64,000 nucleotides of DNA, taken from positions 310,001-374,000 of the forward strand of contig NZ_ALJF01000010.1 of NCBI RefSeq assembly GCF_000300855.1, given 5' to 3'. A program made the position numbers and the translations under genes. Within the stretch, counting starts at the first letter, position 1. Each line of letters begins with the position of its first letter. The stretch comes from Agrobacterium albertimagni AOL15. GTDB lineage: Bacteria > Pseudomonadota > Alphaproteobacteria > Rhizobiales > Rhizobiaceae. Positions 55,028 through 63,273 of this stretch are shown piece by piece. The notes under the pieces were generated by a model. That model searched no databases. It had not been told where the DNA came from and saw nothing but the letters and a program-made list of their open reading frames with translations.

Positions 55028-55789
55028 ATGACCGACCACATTGAGATCACCCGCCCGGAAGCCCATCCCGGCGTCCTCGTCCTGCGCTTCAATCGCCCGG
55101 ACAAGAAGAATGCCATCACGCAAGCCATGTACCAGAAGCTGACCGCTGGCCTTCTCGAAGGCGAGAATGACGACACCATCCGCGCCATCGTCTTCCTCGG
55201 CACCGAAGGCTGCTTCTCCGCCGGCAATGACATGGCCGATTTCCTCGGCTTCGCCATGGCTGGCGCCGTCGGCGAACCCGCAGCCTTCGGCTTGCTCAAG
55301 GCTCTGACCGAAGTCACCAAGCCGCTGGTCTCCGGCGTCGATGGTCTGGCGATCGGCATCGGCACCACCCTGCACATGCATTGCGATCTGACGGTCGCCT
55401 CCGACCGCAGCCTGTTCAAGACACCCTTCGTCGATCTGGCGCTGGTGCCGGAAGCAGCCTCCAGCCTGATCGCCCCACGCATCATGGGCCATCAGCGCGC
55501 GTTTGCCATGCTCGCTGCCAGCGAAGCTTTCTCGGCTGAACAGGCCCGCGAGGCCGGTCTGATCTGGAAGGTCGTATCGCCCGGAGAGGTCGAGACGGAG
55601 ACCCTGAAGATCGCCTCCTCGCTCGCCTCCAAGCCGCCGGCCGCGATGAAGATTGCCCGGGCGCTGGTCAAGGGCAGCGCCGATGAGGTACGCTCCCGCA
55701 TGCAAGAAGAGCTCGTGCACTTCGTCGCGCAGCTGAAAAGCGCCGAGGCGCGCGCCGCCTTTGAAGCCTTCATGAAAGGACGCGGATAA
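55028..55789 (+). CDS. Enoyl-CoA hydratase/isomerase family protein
   Basis: 253-residue crotonase. The oxyanion-hole region GCFSAGNDMADFLG and the GVDGLAIGIGTTLHMHCDLTVAS segment are typical; catalytic acid positions look partly altered (VPEAASS), so hydratase or isomerase activity is not certain. ATG 55028 lies 9 nt after a GAGG. It pairs with the acyl-CoA dehydrogenase in acyl-CoA breakdown, though a repeat pair separates them. Confidence 0.9.
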   Translation: MTDHIEITRPEAHPGVLVLRFNRPDKKNAITQAMYQKLTAGLLEGENDDTIRAIVFLGTEGCFSAGNDMADFLGFAMAGAVGEPAAFGLLKALTEVTKPLVSGVDGLAIGIGTTLHMHCDLTVASDRSLFKTPFVDLALVPEAASSLIAPRIMGHQRAFAMLAASEAFSAEQAREAGLIWKVVSPGEVETETLKIASSLASKPPAAMKIARALVKGSADEVRSRMQEELVHFVAQLKSAEARAAFEAFMKGRG

Positions 55790-55834
55790 AACGATAGGCC
55801 CGTATGTGAGGCCTACTTATTTTTCGTGTTGCGC

Positions 55835-55849
55835 TTAAGTGCCCATTAA
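55835..55849 (+). promoter_or_regulatory. Weak CtrA-like site upstream of the dCache chemoreceptor
   Basis: TTAA-GTGCCCA-TTAA, matching TTAA-N7-TTAA but with A instead of C after the second half. It is 129 nt before the chemoreceptor start. Confidence 0.3.
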
Positions 55850-55977
55850 ATCCTGCGGGCTAATGATCGTGAGGCGGCAGACTTACCGCCTCCCCACCAT
55901 GATGGTGTCGTGATCACACAATGCCCCATGACGTCCTCGCGCCGAAGTTGCGCGGAGAGTTTTTGCAGGACCGTATC

Positions 55978-58068
55978 GTGAAGACCAGTTCCAATCTGAT
56001 GACGAAGATCCTGGTGGTCGCCTCCCTCGTGGTCGTGGCCGCCTTTACCGGTTTCTCTTTCTATATCGACAGCCTTCAGCGCAATGCGACGAGTGCCGCG
56101 GTCAAGAGCGAGATTGACAGCTCCGGCCTCCAGGCGTCTCAGAGCATTGCCAACTGGCTGGGTGCGCGTGTGATGCTGACCGAACTCGCCGGCAACGCCG
56201 CGGCCAAGGCACCCGATGCCGCCGCCATCAGCGCCGCCTTCGACAACCCCGTACTGATCCGCGAATTCATGTCGACCTATGTCGGCGACGAGCAGGGCGT
56301 CTTCACCAGTGTCCCCGTCCAGCCGCTTCCGGAAGGTTACGACCCGCGCAAGCGCCCGTGGTACCAGGATGCCGTCAAGGCCGACAAGATGGTGCTGACG
56401 GACCCTTACGCCGACGCGTCGACCGGCAACCTGATCATCAGCGCCGCTATTCCCGTCAAGAAGGACGGCAAGCTCTATGGCGTTGCTGCCTCCGACTTCT
56501 CGCTGACATCGCTCGTCGACATGGTCAACTCGGTCGACATGGGCGGCAAGGGTTCGGCCTTCCTCGTCAAGCAGGACGGCACGATCCTCGTCCATCGTGA
56601 CGGCAACCTCGTCACCAAGACGCTGAAGGACGCCTTCCCGGCAAACACGCCGGCCATTGGCTCCGGCATCACCGAAACAGCCTTTGCCGAGGCAAACGTG
56701 CTGGTTTCCTTCCTGCCCATCAAGGGTCTGCCGCGTGATGACTGGTATCTCGGCGTCCAGATCGACCGCGATCTTGCCTTCGCCGCGATCGGCGAATTCC
56801 GCACGGCCGCTGCCGTTGCAACCCTGGTCGGCGTCGTCGCCATGATCGGTATCCTGGCCATGCTCCTGTCGCGCCTCGTGGTTCGTCCGGTTGTCGATAT
56901 GACCGGTGTCATGGGCAAACTCGCCAGCGGCGACGTCTCGGCTGAAATTCCAGGCACGGCACGCACGGACGAAATCGGCCAGATGGCCGCAGCCGTCGCC
57001 GTCTTCCGCGACAACATCATCGAGCGTGGCCGTTTGGCGCGTGAAGCGGATGAAACCCGCACCATGACCGAACAGGAACGCCGCGAGCGCGAAGCCACCA
57101 AGGCCCGTGAAGCCGAACAGGTATCCTTTGCGGTCCACTCCCTCGCCGACGGTCTCGGCCGTCTCGCCAATGGCGACCTGGTCTCGCGCATCGAAACGCC
57201 GTTTGCCGGCGACCTCGACCGCCTGCGCGTCGACTTCAACGCCTCCGTCGAGAAGCTGCATGATGCGCTCGCCGCCGTGGGTCGCAACGCTCGCGCCATC
57301 GATGGCGGTGCGTCTGAAATCCGCCACTCCGCCGACAATCTCGCCCGCCGCACCGAGCAGCAGGCAGCCTCGGTCGAAGAGACGGCAGCAGCGCTCGAAG
57401 AGATCACCACCACGGTTAAGGACAGTGCCCGCCGTGCCGAAGAGGTCGGCCAGCTGGTGACCCGCGCCCGTGCCGGTGCGGAAAAGTCCGGCGAGATCGT
57501 CGAAAAGGCCGTCGATGCCATGCAGGGCATCGAGAAGTCCTCCGGCGAGATCTCCAACATCATCGGTGTCATCGACGAGATCGCCTTCCAGACCAACCTC
57601 TTGGCGCTGAATGCCGGTGTCGAAGCCGCGCGCGCCGGTGAAGCCGGCAAGGGTTTCGCTGTCGTTGCCCAGGAAGTCCGTGAACTCGCCCAGCGTTCCG
57701 CGAATGCCGCCAAGGAGATCAAGACCCTGATCAGCGCGTCAGGCAATCAGGTCAAGCACGGCGTCGAGCTCGTCAACGAGACCGGCAAGGCGCTCGACGT
57801 CATCGTCCGCGAGGTTCAGGAGATCAATGGCCACGTCAACGCCATCGTGACGGCCTCACGCGAGCAGTCGACTGGCCTGCAGGAAATTAACACCGCCGTC
57901 AACACCATGGACCAGGGCACGCAGCAGAACGCCGCCATGGTCGAGGAACAGACGGCGGCAAGCCATGGTCTCGCCCAGGAAGCAGCAGCGCTCACGGCTC
58001 TGCTCAACCAGTTCCGCATCGACGAGCGCTCGGCAAGCACATCGTCCGGTCAGCGTCGCGCCGCCTGA
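55978..58068 (+). CDS. Methyl-accepting chemotaxis protein (dCache-type)
   Basis: 696-residue chemoreceptor. Transmembrane segments at about 10-32 and 280-305 enclose a double-Cache sensor with [12 protein letters not shown] and a later AASDFSL; the Y-R-W-Y and D positions fit the amino-acid-binding dCache motif, so an amino acid ligand is inferred. HAMP, a coiled coil and the signalling tip [23 protein letters not shown] follow. The C-terminus (SGQRRAA) has no pentapeptide. GTG 55978 with AGGA upstream is preferred over ATG 55921. Confidence 0.92.
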   Translation: MKTSSNLMTKILVVASLVVVAAFTGFSFYIDSLQRNATSAAVKSEIDSSGLQASQSIANWLGARVMLTELAGNAAAKAPDAAAISAAFDNPVLIREFMSTYVGDEQGVFTSVPVQPLPEGYDPRKRPWYQDAVKADKMVLTDPYADASTGNLIISAAIPVKKDGKLYGVAASDFSLTSLVDMVNSVDMGGKGSAFLVKQDGTILVHRDGNLVTKTLKDAFPANTPAIGSGITETAFAEANVLVSFLPIKGLPRDDWYLGVQIDRDLAFAAIGEFRTAAAVATLVGVVAMIGILAMLLSRLVVRPVVDMTGVMGKLASGDVSAEIPGTARTDEIGQMAAAVAVFRDNIIERGRLAREADETRTMTEQERREREATKAREAEQVSFAVHSLADGLGRLANGDLVSRIETPFAGDLDRLRVDFNASVEKLHDALAAVGRNARAIDGGASEIRHSADNLARRTEQQAASVEETAAALEEITTTVKDSARRAEEVGQLVTRARAGAEKSGEIVEKAVDAMQGIEKSSGEISNIIGVIDEIAFQTNLLALNAGVEAARAGEAGKGFAVVAQEVRELAQRSANAAKEIKTLISASGNQVKHGVELVNETGKALDVIVREVQEINGHVNAIVTASREQSTGLQEINTAVNTMDQGTQQNAAMVEEQTAASHGLAQEAAALTALLNQFRIDERSASTSSGQRRAA

Positions 58069-58095
58069 TCGGGCGACCCGTAGTCTACAGAATGA

Positions 58096-58120
58096 ACGGC
58101 GCCCCTGCGGCGCCGTTTTT
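58096..58120 (+). terminator. Chemoreceptor terminator
   Basis: ACGGCGCC/GGCGCCGT stem followed by TTTTT. Confidence 0.85.
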
Positions 58121-58284
58121 CGTTGCTGGTTGCGAGGGTTCAGCCTGTGTTCAGTGTTTGGCTCTAATCTCTGCAACCATGTTGGTCCTCGACCGTTCGG
58201 ATCTTGTCCGTGACGGCCCGAAGGTCGTCATCTGCGAAATCCAGCCGTCAGCTGTCAGCTGTTACCTGTGTTGCCGAGGTTCTC

Positions 58285-58590
58285 ATGTTGCGTTTGTTTT
58301 GTGTCGCACTCAGCCTGCTTTTCATCGCCGCGCCGGCTTCAGCCGAAACGGCAGCAAGCTCTTCGCTCCCTCTCGTGCTGGTCAATGATACCGACGGCGC
58401 GATTAGCGAGAGCCAGAATACTCCGCGCCAGAACCGGCCGGCCCGCCCGCAGCGCTATATCTGCGTCATCGACCAGTCCGGCAGCATCGGCGGTGGCGGG
58501 CAGGTGTCCTGCCCGGCCAATCCCGGCCGCGTCGGTGGTCGCTGCCGTTGCGCGAATGTGACGGGTTCCGGCACCCTTCTGACCTATTGA
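58285..58590 (+). CDS. Small secreted Cys-containing protein
   Basis: 101 residues. Signal peptide MLRLFCVALSLLFIAAPASA cut near ASA-ET (residue 21), a Pro/Arg/Gln linker, then a Cys-containing end (YICVIDQSGSIGGGGQVSCP, GGRCRC). Four mature cysteines suggest disulfides. No family recognised. ATG 58285 follows GAGG at 6 nt; its last 7 nt overlap the convergent peroxidase gene. Confidence 0.7.
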   Translation: MLRLFCVALSLLFIAAPASAETAASSSLPLVLVNDTDGAISESQNTPRQNRPARPQRYICVIDQSGSIGGGGQVSCPANPGRVGGRCRCANVTGSGTLLTY

Positions 58591-60191
58591 GCGGGCTTCT
58601 CCTTCGGCACTATCCCAACGCCGTCGCCGACCGGATTGATGTCGCCGACGAAGGTGATCAGGTCCGCCATGGTGAAATGCCCAAGCGTCTTGGACGGTAG
58701 GTGCGGCGTCCAGTTGGTTCTCCGTCCGAGAAACGAGTTGTCGTCTCCGTGGACCAGCCCGAGAAAGGTCTCGGCGACGATTGTCGAGCCGACCGGTCCG
58801 AGCCTCAGCCCGTCATGCAACTGCTCGGCTTCCTTCAGGATGTAGTACCAAAGCGGTGTCGCCTTGTGAAAGCCGTGCTTTGCGGCAGCGTCGCCGTCTC
58901 TACCCTGGGAGAGCTGCGTGTCGCTGAGCGGCTCGAAGCCCATGGCGCGGGCGACATCCTGACCGGATGGCAGTCCGATCTGAGATCCGCGCCTGAGGTT
59001 GCGGAAGGGCAGCACGAATTCCCGTGCAGCCACTGTGGTCATGTCCTCGGGATGATCGGGAAGTGTATGCAGGGCCGGCACGATCAGCGGGTCAAGCCGG
59101 CGGGCATGATTGAGCGTGAAGTTTTCTTCGCGAGGGGTTTCGAGATCGAAAAAGCGGCGCCAGTCGATCGCCCAGTTGGACGGCAGCGTGCGATGCGGTC
59201 CAAGCGGCGATGGTGGAGGGGGCTTAGGCGCGAGGTCGCCCACGATCAGACCGGATTTGCCCGTGAAGTTGAACATGAGTTCGAGTGTGCCGTCGGCAAG
59301 GCCGCCGGGACGAAAAACGGCGTTGTGGCTGTAGGTCTCCCGGACCATGGAATGCCCCAGCCGATAGGCGGCGGCCGCAAATTCGGCCGGCATATAGGGC
59401 CGGCTGCGGAAACGATAGAAGCGCCGTCCCTCATGCTTGATCTTGCGGATCAGGCCAGGCTCCGTCAGGCGTTCGACGAAATCGAACAGCACGATCCATT
59501 GATAGTGCCATGTGACGATCCGCCGTGCTTCCGCAAATAGCTCCGGATCTTTGAGGCCGGTCGTCGTCTTCTTGAGATGATCCACCACCGCGTTGTGGAA
59601 CTTCAGCATCAGCAAGTGGAACTGTGCCACCAGCAGGTTTTCATCGTTGCGCTCGTCGAAAATCAGGGCGCGGCCATGGGCATTGCGCGGCAGGTCATTG
59701 TCGAGCTCCGGGATCTTCCTGGGTGGCTCCTCTTTCGGTCGGGGAAGTGCGTCGGAAATCTGCGCCTTGCCGATCAGAAATTTTGGCCCCGGCAGTTTCC
59801 GGACACCCTCCTTGGCATAGAGATAAGGGTGCAGGCCCGGCCCGTCACCATAGAGGGAATCGAGGTCCAGCGCCGGCGTGCGAAAGTTCTGCGTCGCCAG
59901 CGGATCGGCGCGTTGCTTGTCGAGCGGTGTTGTGTCGAGTGTGATGTCGTGGTCGACGAACTGACCAAGATAGGTATAGCCGGCCGGCAGTTTCGGATGA
60001 TCGCCTTCAGGTCCCTTCTCGTCGCGCATGGCCTTCGCAAGATCGAAAAGCGCATCATCCTCGGCATGCAGCGGCGGAAGCCGCGGAAACATTTTGCCGA
60101 ACTTCCCGGGATCGGCATTGCCGGCCAGGGCCTGCAGGGATTCACGGCTCATGCCACGAACGCCATGTCCATGGGCTGCGACTTCAGACAT
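58584..60191 (-). CDS. Haem peroxidase family protein (animal-type)
   Basis: 535-residue peroxidase of the animal haem peroxidase superfamily, without a signal peptide. Distal motif YLGQFVDHDITLD with the Asp-His pair, and proximal His in AAYRLGHSMVRETYSHNAVF. Bacterial members are little studied and some are antimicrobial or halide-oxidising. Start ATG 60191 lies 7 nt after GGGGG; ATG 60197 is an alternative. A perfect 15-bp palindrome touches the ribosome-binding site. The last codons overlap the convergent small secreted gene by 7 nt. Confidence 0.88.
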   Translation of the reverse strand: MSEVAAHGHGVRGMSRESLQALAGNADPGKFGKMFPRLPPLHAEDDALFDLAKAMRDEKGPEGDHPKLPAGYTYLGQFVDHDITLDTTPLDKQRADPLATQNFRTPALDLDSLYGDGPGLHPYLYAKEGVRKLPGPKFLIGKAQISDALPRPKEEPPRKIPELDNDLPRNAHGRALIFDERNDENLLVAQFHLLMLKFHNAVVDHLKKTTTGLKDPELFAEARRIVTWHYQWIVLFDFVERLTEPGLIRKIKHEGRRFYRFRSRPYMPAEFAAAAYRLGHSMVRETYSHNAVFRPGGLADGTLELMFNFTGKSGLIVGDLAPKPPPPSPLGPHRTLPSNWAIDWRRFFDLETPREENFTLNHARRLDPLIVPALHTLPDHPEDMTTVAAREFVLPFRNLRRGSQIGLPSGQDVARAMGFEPLSDTQLSQGRDGDAAAKHGFHKATPLWYYILKEAEQLHDGLRLGPVGSTIVAETFLGLVHGDDNSFLGRRTNWTPHLPSKTLGHFTMADLITFVGDINPVGDGVGIVPKEKPAQ

Positions 60192-60202
60192 CGTCATTCC
60201 CC

Positions 60203-60239
60203 CTCTGATCACGTCATTTTCTGGATGACGTGATCAGAG
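60203..60239 (-). promoter_or_regulatory. 15-bp perfect inverted repeat at the peroxidase ribosome-binding site
   Basis: CTCTGATCACGTCAT and ATGACGTGATCAGAG with a 7-nt loop. On the minus strand its second arm ends in AGAG, directly followed by the GGGG of the Shine-Dalgarno sequence. It could be an operator or a leader hairpin that hides the ribosome-binding site. Confidence 0.7.
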
Positions 60240-60288
60240 ATGATTATCGGGAGTGGCGCAACAAATCACATGCAACCAAAAGGTGCAT

Positions 60289-61545
60289 TTAAGTCTTATT
60301 CTTGCTGAGCGTTGCAACCGCCTCGACATGCGGCGACCAGAGGAACTGGTCGATCGGCGTCACCTCGTCGACCCGGTAGCCGCCAGCGATCAGGATCGAG
60401 AGGTCGCGTGCGAGCGTCAGCGGGTTGCAGCTGATCGCGACCACCTTCTTCACCTGACTTTTCGCCAGTTCCGCACACTGGGCCTCGGCACCCGCGCGCG
60501 GCGGATCGAAGACGACGGCGTCGAAGGTCTTGAACTCGGATGTCATCAGCGGCCGGCGGAAGAGGTCGCGCCTCTCGACGGTCACCGGCTTCAGCCCTTG
60601 CGTGTTGCGCGCGGCGAAGTCGAGCGACTTCACCGCCTTCTCGTCAGACTCAACGGCGAGCACGGAGGATCCGCGGGCAATCCGCAGCGCAAAGGTGCCG
60701 ACCCCGGAAAACAGGTCGACGACTTTCTTCGCCTTGCCGATATGGGCAATGGCAAGCGCCGCCATATGCTCTTCTGCCTCATGCGTCGCTTGGGTGAAGC
60801 CACCGGGCGGCAGCACGACGCGAGCACCGGCGAAATCGAGCAGCGGCTTGTGCGGCTCGATGATGATCTCGCCATTGGCCGAGACGCGGGCGATGTTCTT
60901 GAGCCTGAGGACGGCATTGGTGACCGCCCGCCGTTCCTGGTCGCCGAGCCCGCCACGCAGACCGTCGAGCGAGATGTCGAGGCCGGTCGTCGTCTCGGTC
61001 ACGGTGACGCGGAAATGCTCGGCGCCACAGGCGTTCGCGATGATCTTGATGGCGTCCAGGCGGGAAATGAGCCCGTCCGACGCGATGGGACATTCCTCGA
61101 CCGGCACGACGTGATGCGTTTCCGCCTGCATGAAGCCCATGACGAGGCCCTGTTCACGCCGACGGGCGGTGAAGACGAGGCGGCGGCGCTGATGCGGATG
61201 TGCCTCGAAGATCTCGCCTACGGGAGCCTCGATCCCCTTCGACTTCAGGGCGTCGATCAGAATCTGCCGCTTGAAGGCATTGTAGGCGGGTTTTGCCATA
61301 TGCTGCAGCGAACAGCCGCCGCACACACCCCCGACGCCATCGGGACCGAAATGCTTGCAAGGGGGCTGAACGCGATCGGGCGAAGGGCTTGTGATCGACA
61401 TGATCGTGCCCTCGTTCTTCACCTTTGCGATCGAGACGGTCTCGCCAGGCAGAGAGAAGGGCACAAACACCGGACCATCTGCGCCATGCGCGACCCCATC
61501 GCCCTTGGCGCCGAGGCTCGAGATCGTGACGCTTTCCGCGCTCAT
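60289..61545 (-). CDS. Class I SAM-dependent RNA methyltransferase (RlmD/RumA family)
   Basis: 418-residue RNA m5U methyltransferase. N-terminal TRAM-like domain, iron-sulfur cysteines C63, C75, C78 and a later one (VEECPIA), SAM motif VVDLFSGVGTFAL, catalytic DPPRAGAE and the nucleophile loop ISCNPLTLARDL. The target is likely rRNA or tRNA uridine-5; the exact site is not known. ATG 61545 overlaps the tlyA stop (ATGA), so the two genes are coupled. Confidence 0.94.
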   Translation of the reverse strand: MSAESVTISSLGAKGDGVAHGADGPVFVPFSLPGETVSIAKVKNEGTIMSITSPSPDRVQPPCKHFGPDGVGGVCGGCSLQHMAKPAYNAFKRQILIDALKSKGIEAPVGEIFEAHPHQRRRLVFTARRREQGLVMGFMQAETHHVVPVEECPIASDGLISRLDAIKIIANACGAEHFRVTVTETTTGLDISLDGLRGGLGDQERRAVTNAVLRLKNIARVSANGEIIIEPHKPLLDFAGARVVLPPGGFTQATHEAEEHMAALAIAHIGKAKKVVDLFSGVGTFALRIARGSSVLAVESDEKAVKSLDFAARNTQGLKPVTVERRDLFRRPLMTSEFKTFDAVVFDPPRAGAEAQCAELAKSQVKKVVAISCNPLTLARDLSILIAGGYRVDEVTPIDQFLWSPHVEAVATLSKNKT

Positions 61546-62378
61546 GCCTCGTCTCCTTCGATGTCGAGGTTGTCCTCGAGGTCCTTGTCCTCGCTGTCGT
61601 CGTCATCCTCGCCGTCATCAGCACCGAGCGGCTTCACGCCGGCGAGCAGGAATTCCTCGTTGCCATCGCCTCCGGCGATGGGGGAGGGGATGAGGCCGAG
61701 GCTCGTCCACCCCATGTCTTCCGCCAACCAGCGCTCCAGTTCGGCGGCCACCAGCGGCGCTGTTTCCGGTTCCTTCAGAAGGCCCGCCTTGCTGATCGCT
61801 TCACGGCCCGCCTCGAATTGCGGCTTGACCAGGAGCAGGCAATGCGCGCCCGGTTCTGCCTGTTCGAGGGCAGGGGCAAGCGCCAGCTTCAATGAGATGA
61901 AGGAGACGTCGGAGACGAGAAAGTCGAAGGGCTCGTCATTGTAGTCTTCAGGCTCCAGATAGCGCGCATTCAATCCCTCCAGATTGGTCACGCGCGAATC
62001 GTTGGCCAGTCGCGGATGCAGCTGGTCATGCCCGACATCGATCGCCGTCACATGGGCGGCACCGCGCTTCAACAGCACCTCGGTGAAACCACCGGTAGAG
62101 GCGCCGACATCCAGGCAGTGACAGCCCTCGGGCGAGAGGTTGAAATGGTCGAGCGCAGCCTCGAGTTTGAGCGCCGCGCGCGACACGTAATCCTGTGCCG
62201 GATCGTCGATATCGAACTGGTGCGTGGCGGCAAAGACAAGGCTGGGTTTCGACACCACCTTGCCGTCCACCTTCACCGTGCCACGCTGGATGGCGTCACG
62301 GGAGCGGGAGCGGCTGGCGAAAAGGCCGAGGGCGACCAGGAGCTGGTCGAGGCGCTGGGGTTCTGGGAGCTTCTTCAT
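61542..62378 (-). CDS. tlyA: TlyA family rRNA methyltransferase/haemolysin
   Basis: 278 residues. N-terminal S4 RNA-binding domain (QRLDQLLVALGLFASRSRSRDAIQRG) followed by an FtsJ-like methyltransferase (CLDVGASTGGFTEVLLKRG, FLVSDVSFISL, LLVKPQFEAGRE). TlyA methylates 2'-O of ribose in rRNA. An acidic tail of about 28 residues (from GADDGEDDDDSEDKD) is unusual for the family. ATG 62378 is a standard start; the upstream neighbour is outside the pair. Confidence 0.93.
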   Translation of the reverse strand: MKKLPEPQRLDQLLVALGLFASRSRSRDAIQRGTVKVDGKVVSKPSLVFAATHQFDIDDPAQDYVSRAALKLEAALDHFNLSPEGCHCLDVGASTGGFTEVLLKRGAAHVTAIDVGHDQLHPRLANDSRVTNLEGLNARYLEPEDYNDEPFDFLVSDVSFISLKLALAPALEQAEPGAHCLLLVKPQFEAGREAISKAGLLKEPETAPLVAAELERWLAEDMGWTSLGLIPSPIAGGDGNEEFLLAGVKPLGADDGEDDDDSEDKDLEDNLDIEGDEA

Positions 62379-62692
62379 GCCCCGTCAATGCGGTGAGATG
62401 CGCCGCCGCGCAAGTCTTTTTCGCGCGATTCTCTCCTGCCGCACCGGCGGCGCCGGCAGGGAGTTGCGATTTTCGCCCGATGATCCATTCAAGGTTTTAT
62501 TAGCGATGCGTTAAGCAATTGATTCTAATGTTCACTGGCCGGCGCGATGCGATCCTCCCTCCCAAGCAGCGTGCTCCGACACAAGACTGCAGGCCCTCCT
62601 CCTCCTTCTGGCCGGCAGGAATAGAAGCCCCCCGGTTTCGGGCCCGGGGGGCTTCATTTGTTTTGGGGCTTTCGATGGGGTGCCCAAGGGCG
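62379..62692. other. Intergenic region between tlyA and the thioesterase gene
   Basis: 314 nt without a supported gene. It contains a GC-rich hairpin at 62624-62655 (GAAGCCCCCCGG/CCGGGGGGCTTC) that may terminate the thioesterase transcript or reads from the plus strand into ATTTGTTTT. A TTAG-N7-TTAA half-match to CtrA near 62500 is too weak to call. Confidence 0.55.
62624..62655. terminator. GC-rich hairpin downstream of the thioesterase gene
   Basis: 12-bp perfect stem with an 8-nt loop. The U-tract is on the plus strand, so it fits plus-strand termination best; no plus-strand gene ends here. Confidence 0.5.
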
Positions 62693-63094
62693 TCAGGGCA
62701 CGTAGCGATACAGCCAGTCGCGAATGTCTTCGGGAAGCGCGACGGGTTCGCCGGTCTCCGGCTGCCTGGCCGTCCAGGTGATGTCGACCTCGGCGATGGT
62801 CTGTCCGTCCTTTTCCATCGCGACTTCGAAACCGACGGATTTGCCGCCGATCTTGTCGACCTGCACGGTCATGCGCACCTCATCCTCCGCTCTGAGCGGC
62901 TGATGCAGGCGGACCTCGAACTTCGTTGGGCTGTAATGCGGCTCGTCTTCGAGTGGTGGGCGATAGCGCCAGAAATGGCGCACCGCCTCTTCGGCATGGA
63001 TGACATAGGCGGCCGCGCGCATCTCACCGGTCGGACCGATGTCGCGATAGGCGACAGCCAGTGCGCTCACCTCCACCCGTTCCGTCTCGTCCAT
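62693..63094 (-). CDS. Acyl-CoA thioesterase (hot-dog fold)
   Basis: 133 residues of the 4HBT/YbgC-like hot-dog family. VAYRDIGPTGEMRAAAYVIHAEEAVRHFW gives the start of the fold with the Asp in YRDIG, followed by SPTKFEVRLHQPLRAEDEVRMTVQV and FEVAMEKDGQTIAEVDITW. It probably hydrolyses an acyl-CoA; substrate unknown. ATG 63094 has GGGAGA 6 nt upstream. Divergent from the HDAC-fold gene. Confidence 0.85.
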   Translation of the reverse strand: MDETERVEVSALAVAYRDIGPTGEMRAAAYVIHAEEAVRHFWRYRPPLEDEPHYSPTKFEVRLHQPLRAEDEVRMTVQVDKIGGKSVGFEVAMEKDGQTIAEVDITWTARQPETGEPVALPEDIRDWLYRYVP

Positions 63095-63273
63095 GCAGAT
63101 CTCCCGATGCGTTCCTGTGTTAGCGGCATCTAACGGCATAGGGACGGGCTTCACAAGCACCGAGCGCGGCAGACACCCGCACGCTGCCCTGCAAGGGCTG
63201 GGTAAAACCCGGATCTGTGGTGGAAGATGGCGGGCCGTCGCATTATCTTCTGCACAACCCCGGAAGGATGCCC

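Noticed and set aside
60253-61944. 563-codon plus-strand ORF opposite the RNA methyltransferase and tlyA
   Set aside because: Antisense of two motif-bearing genes.
62500-62516. CtrA site near 62500 (TTAG-N7-TTAA)
   Set aside because: One half-site deviates and no nearby gene start fits.
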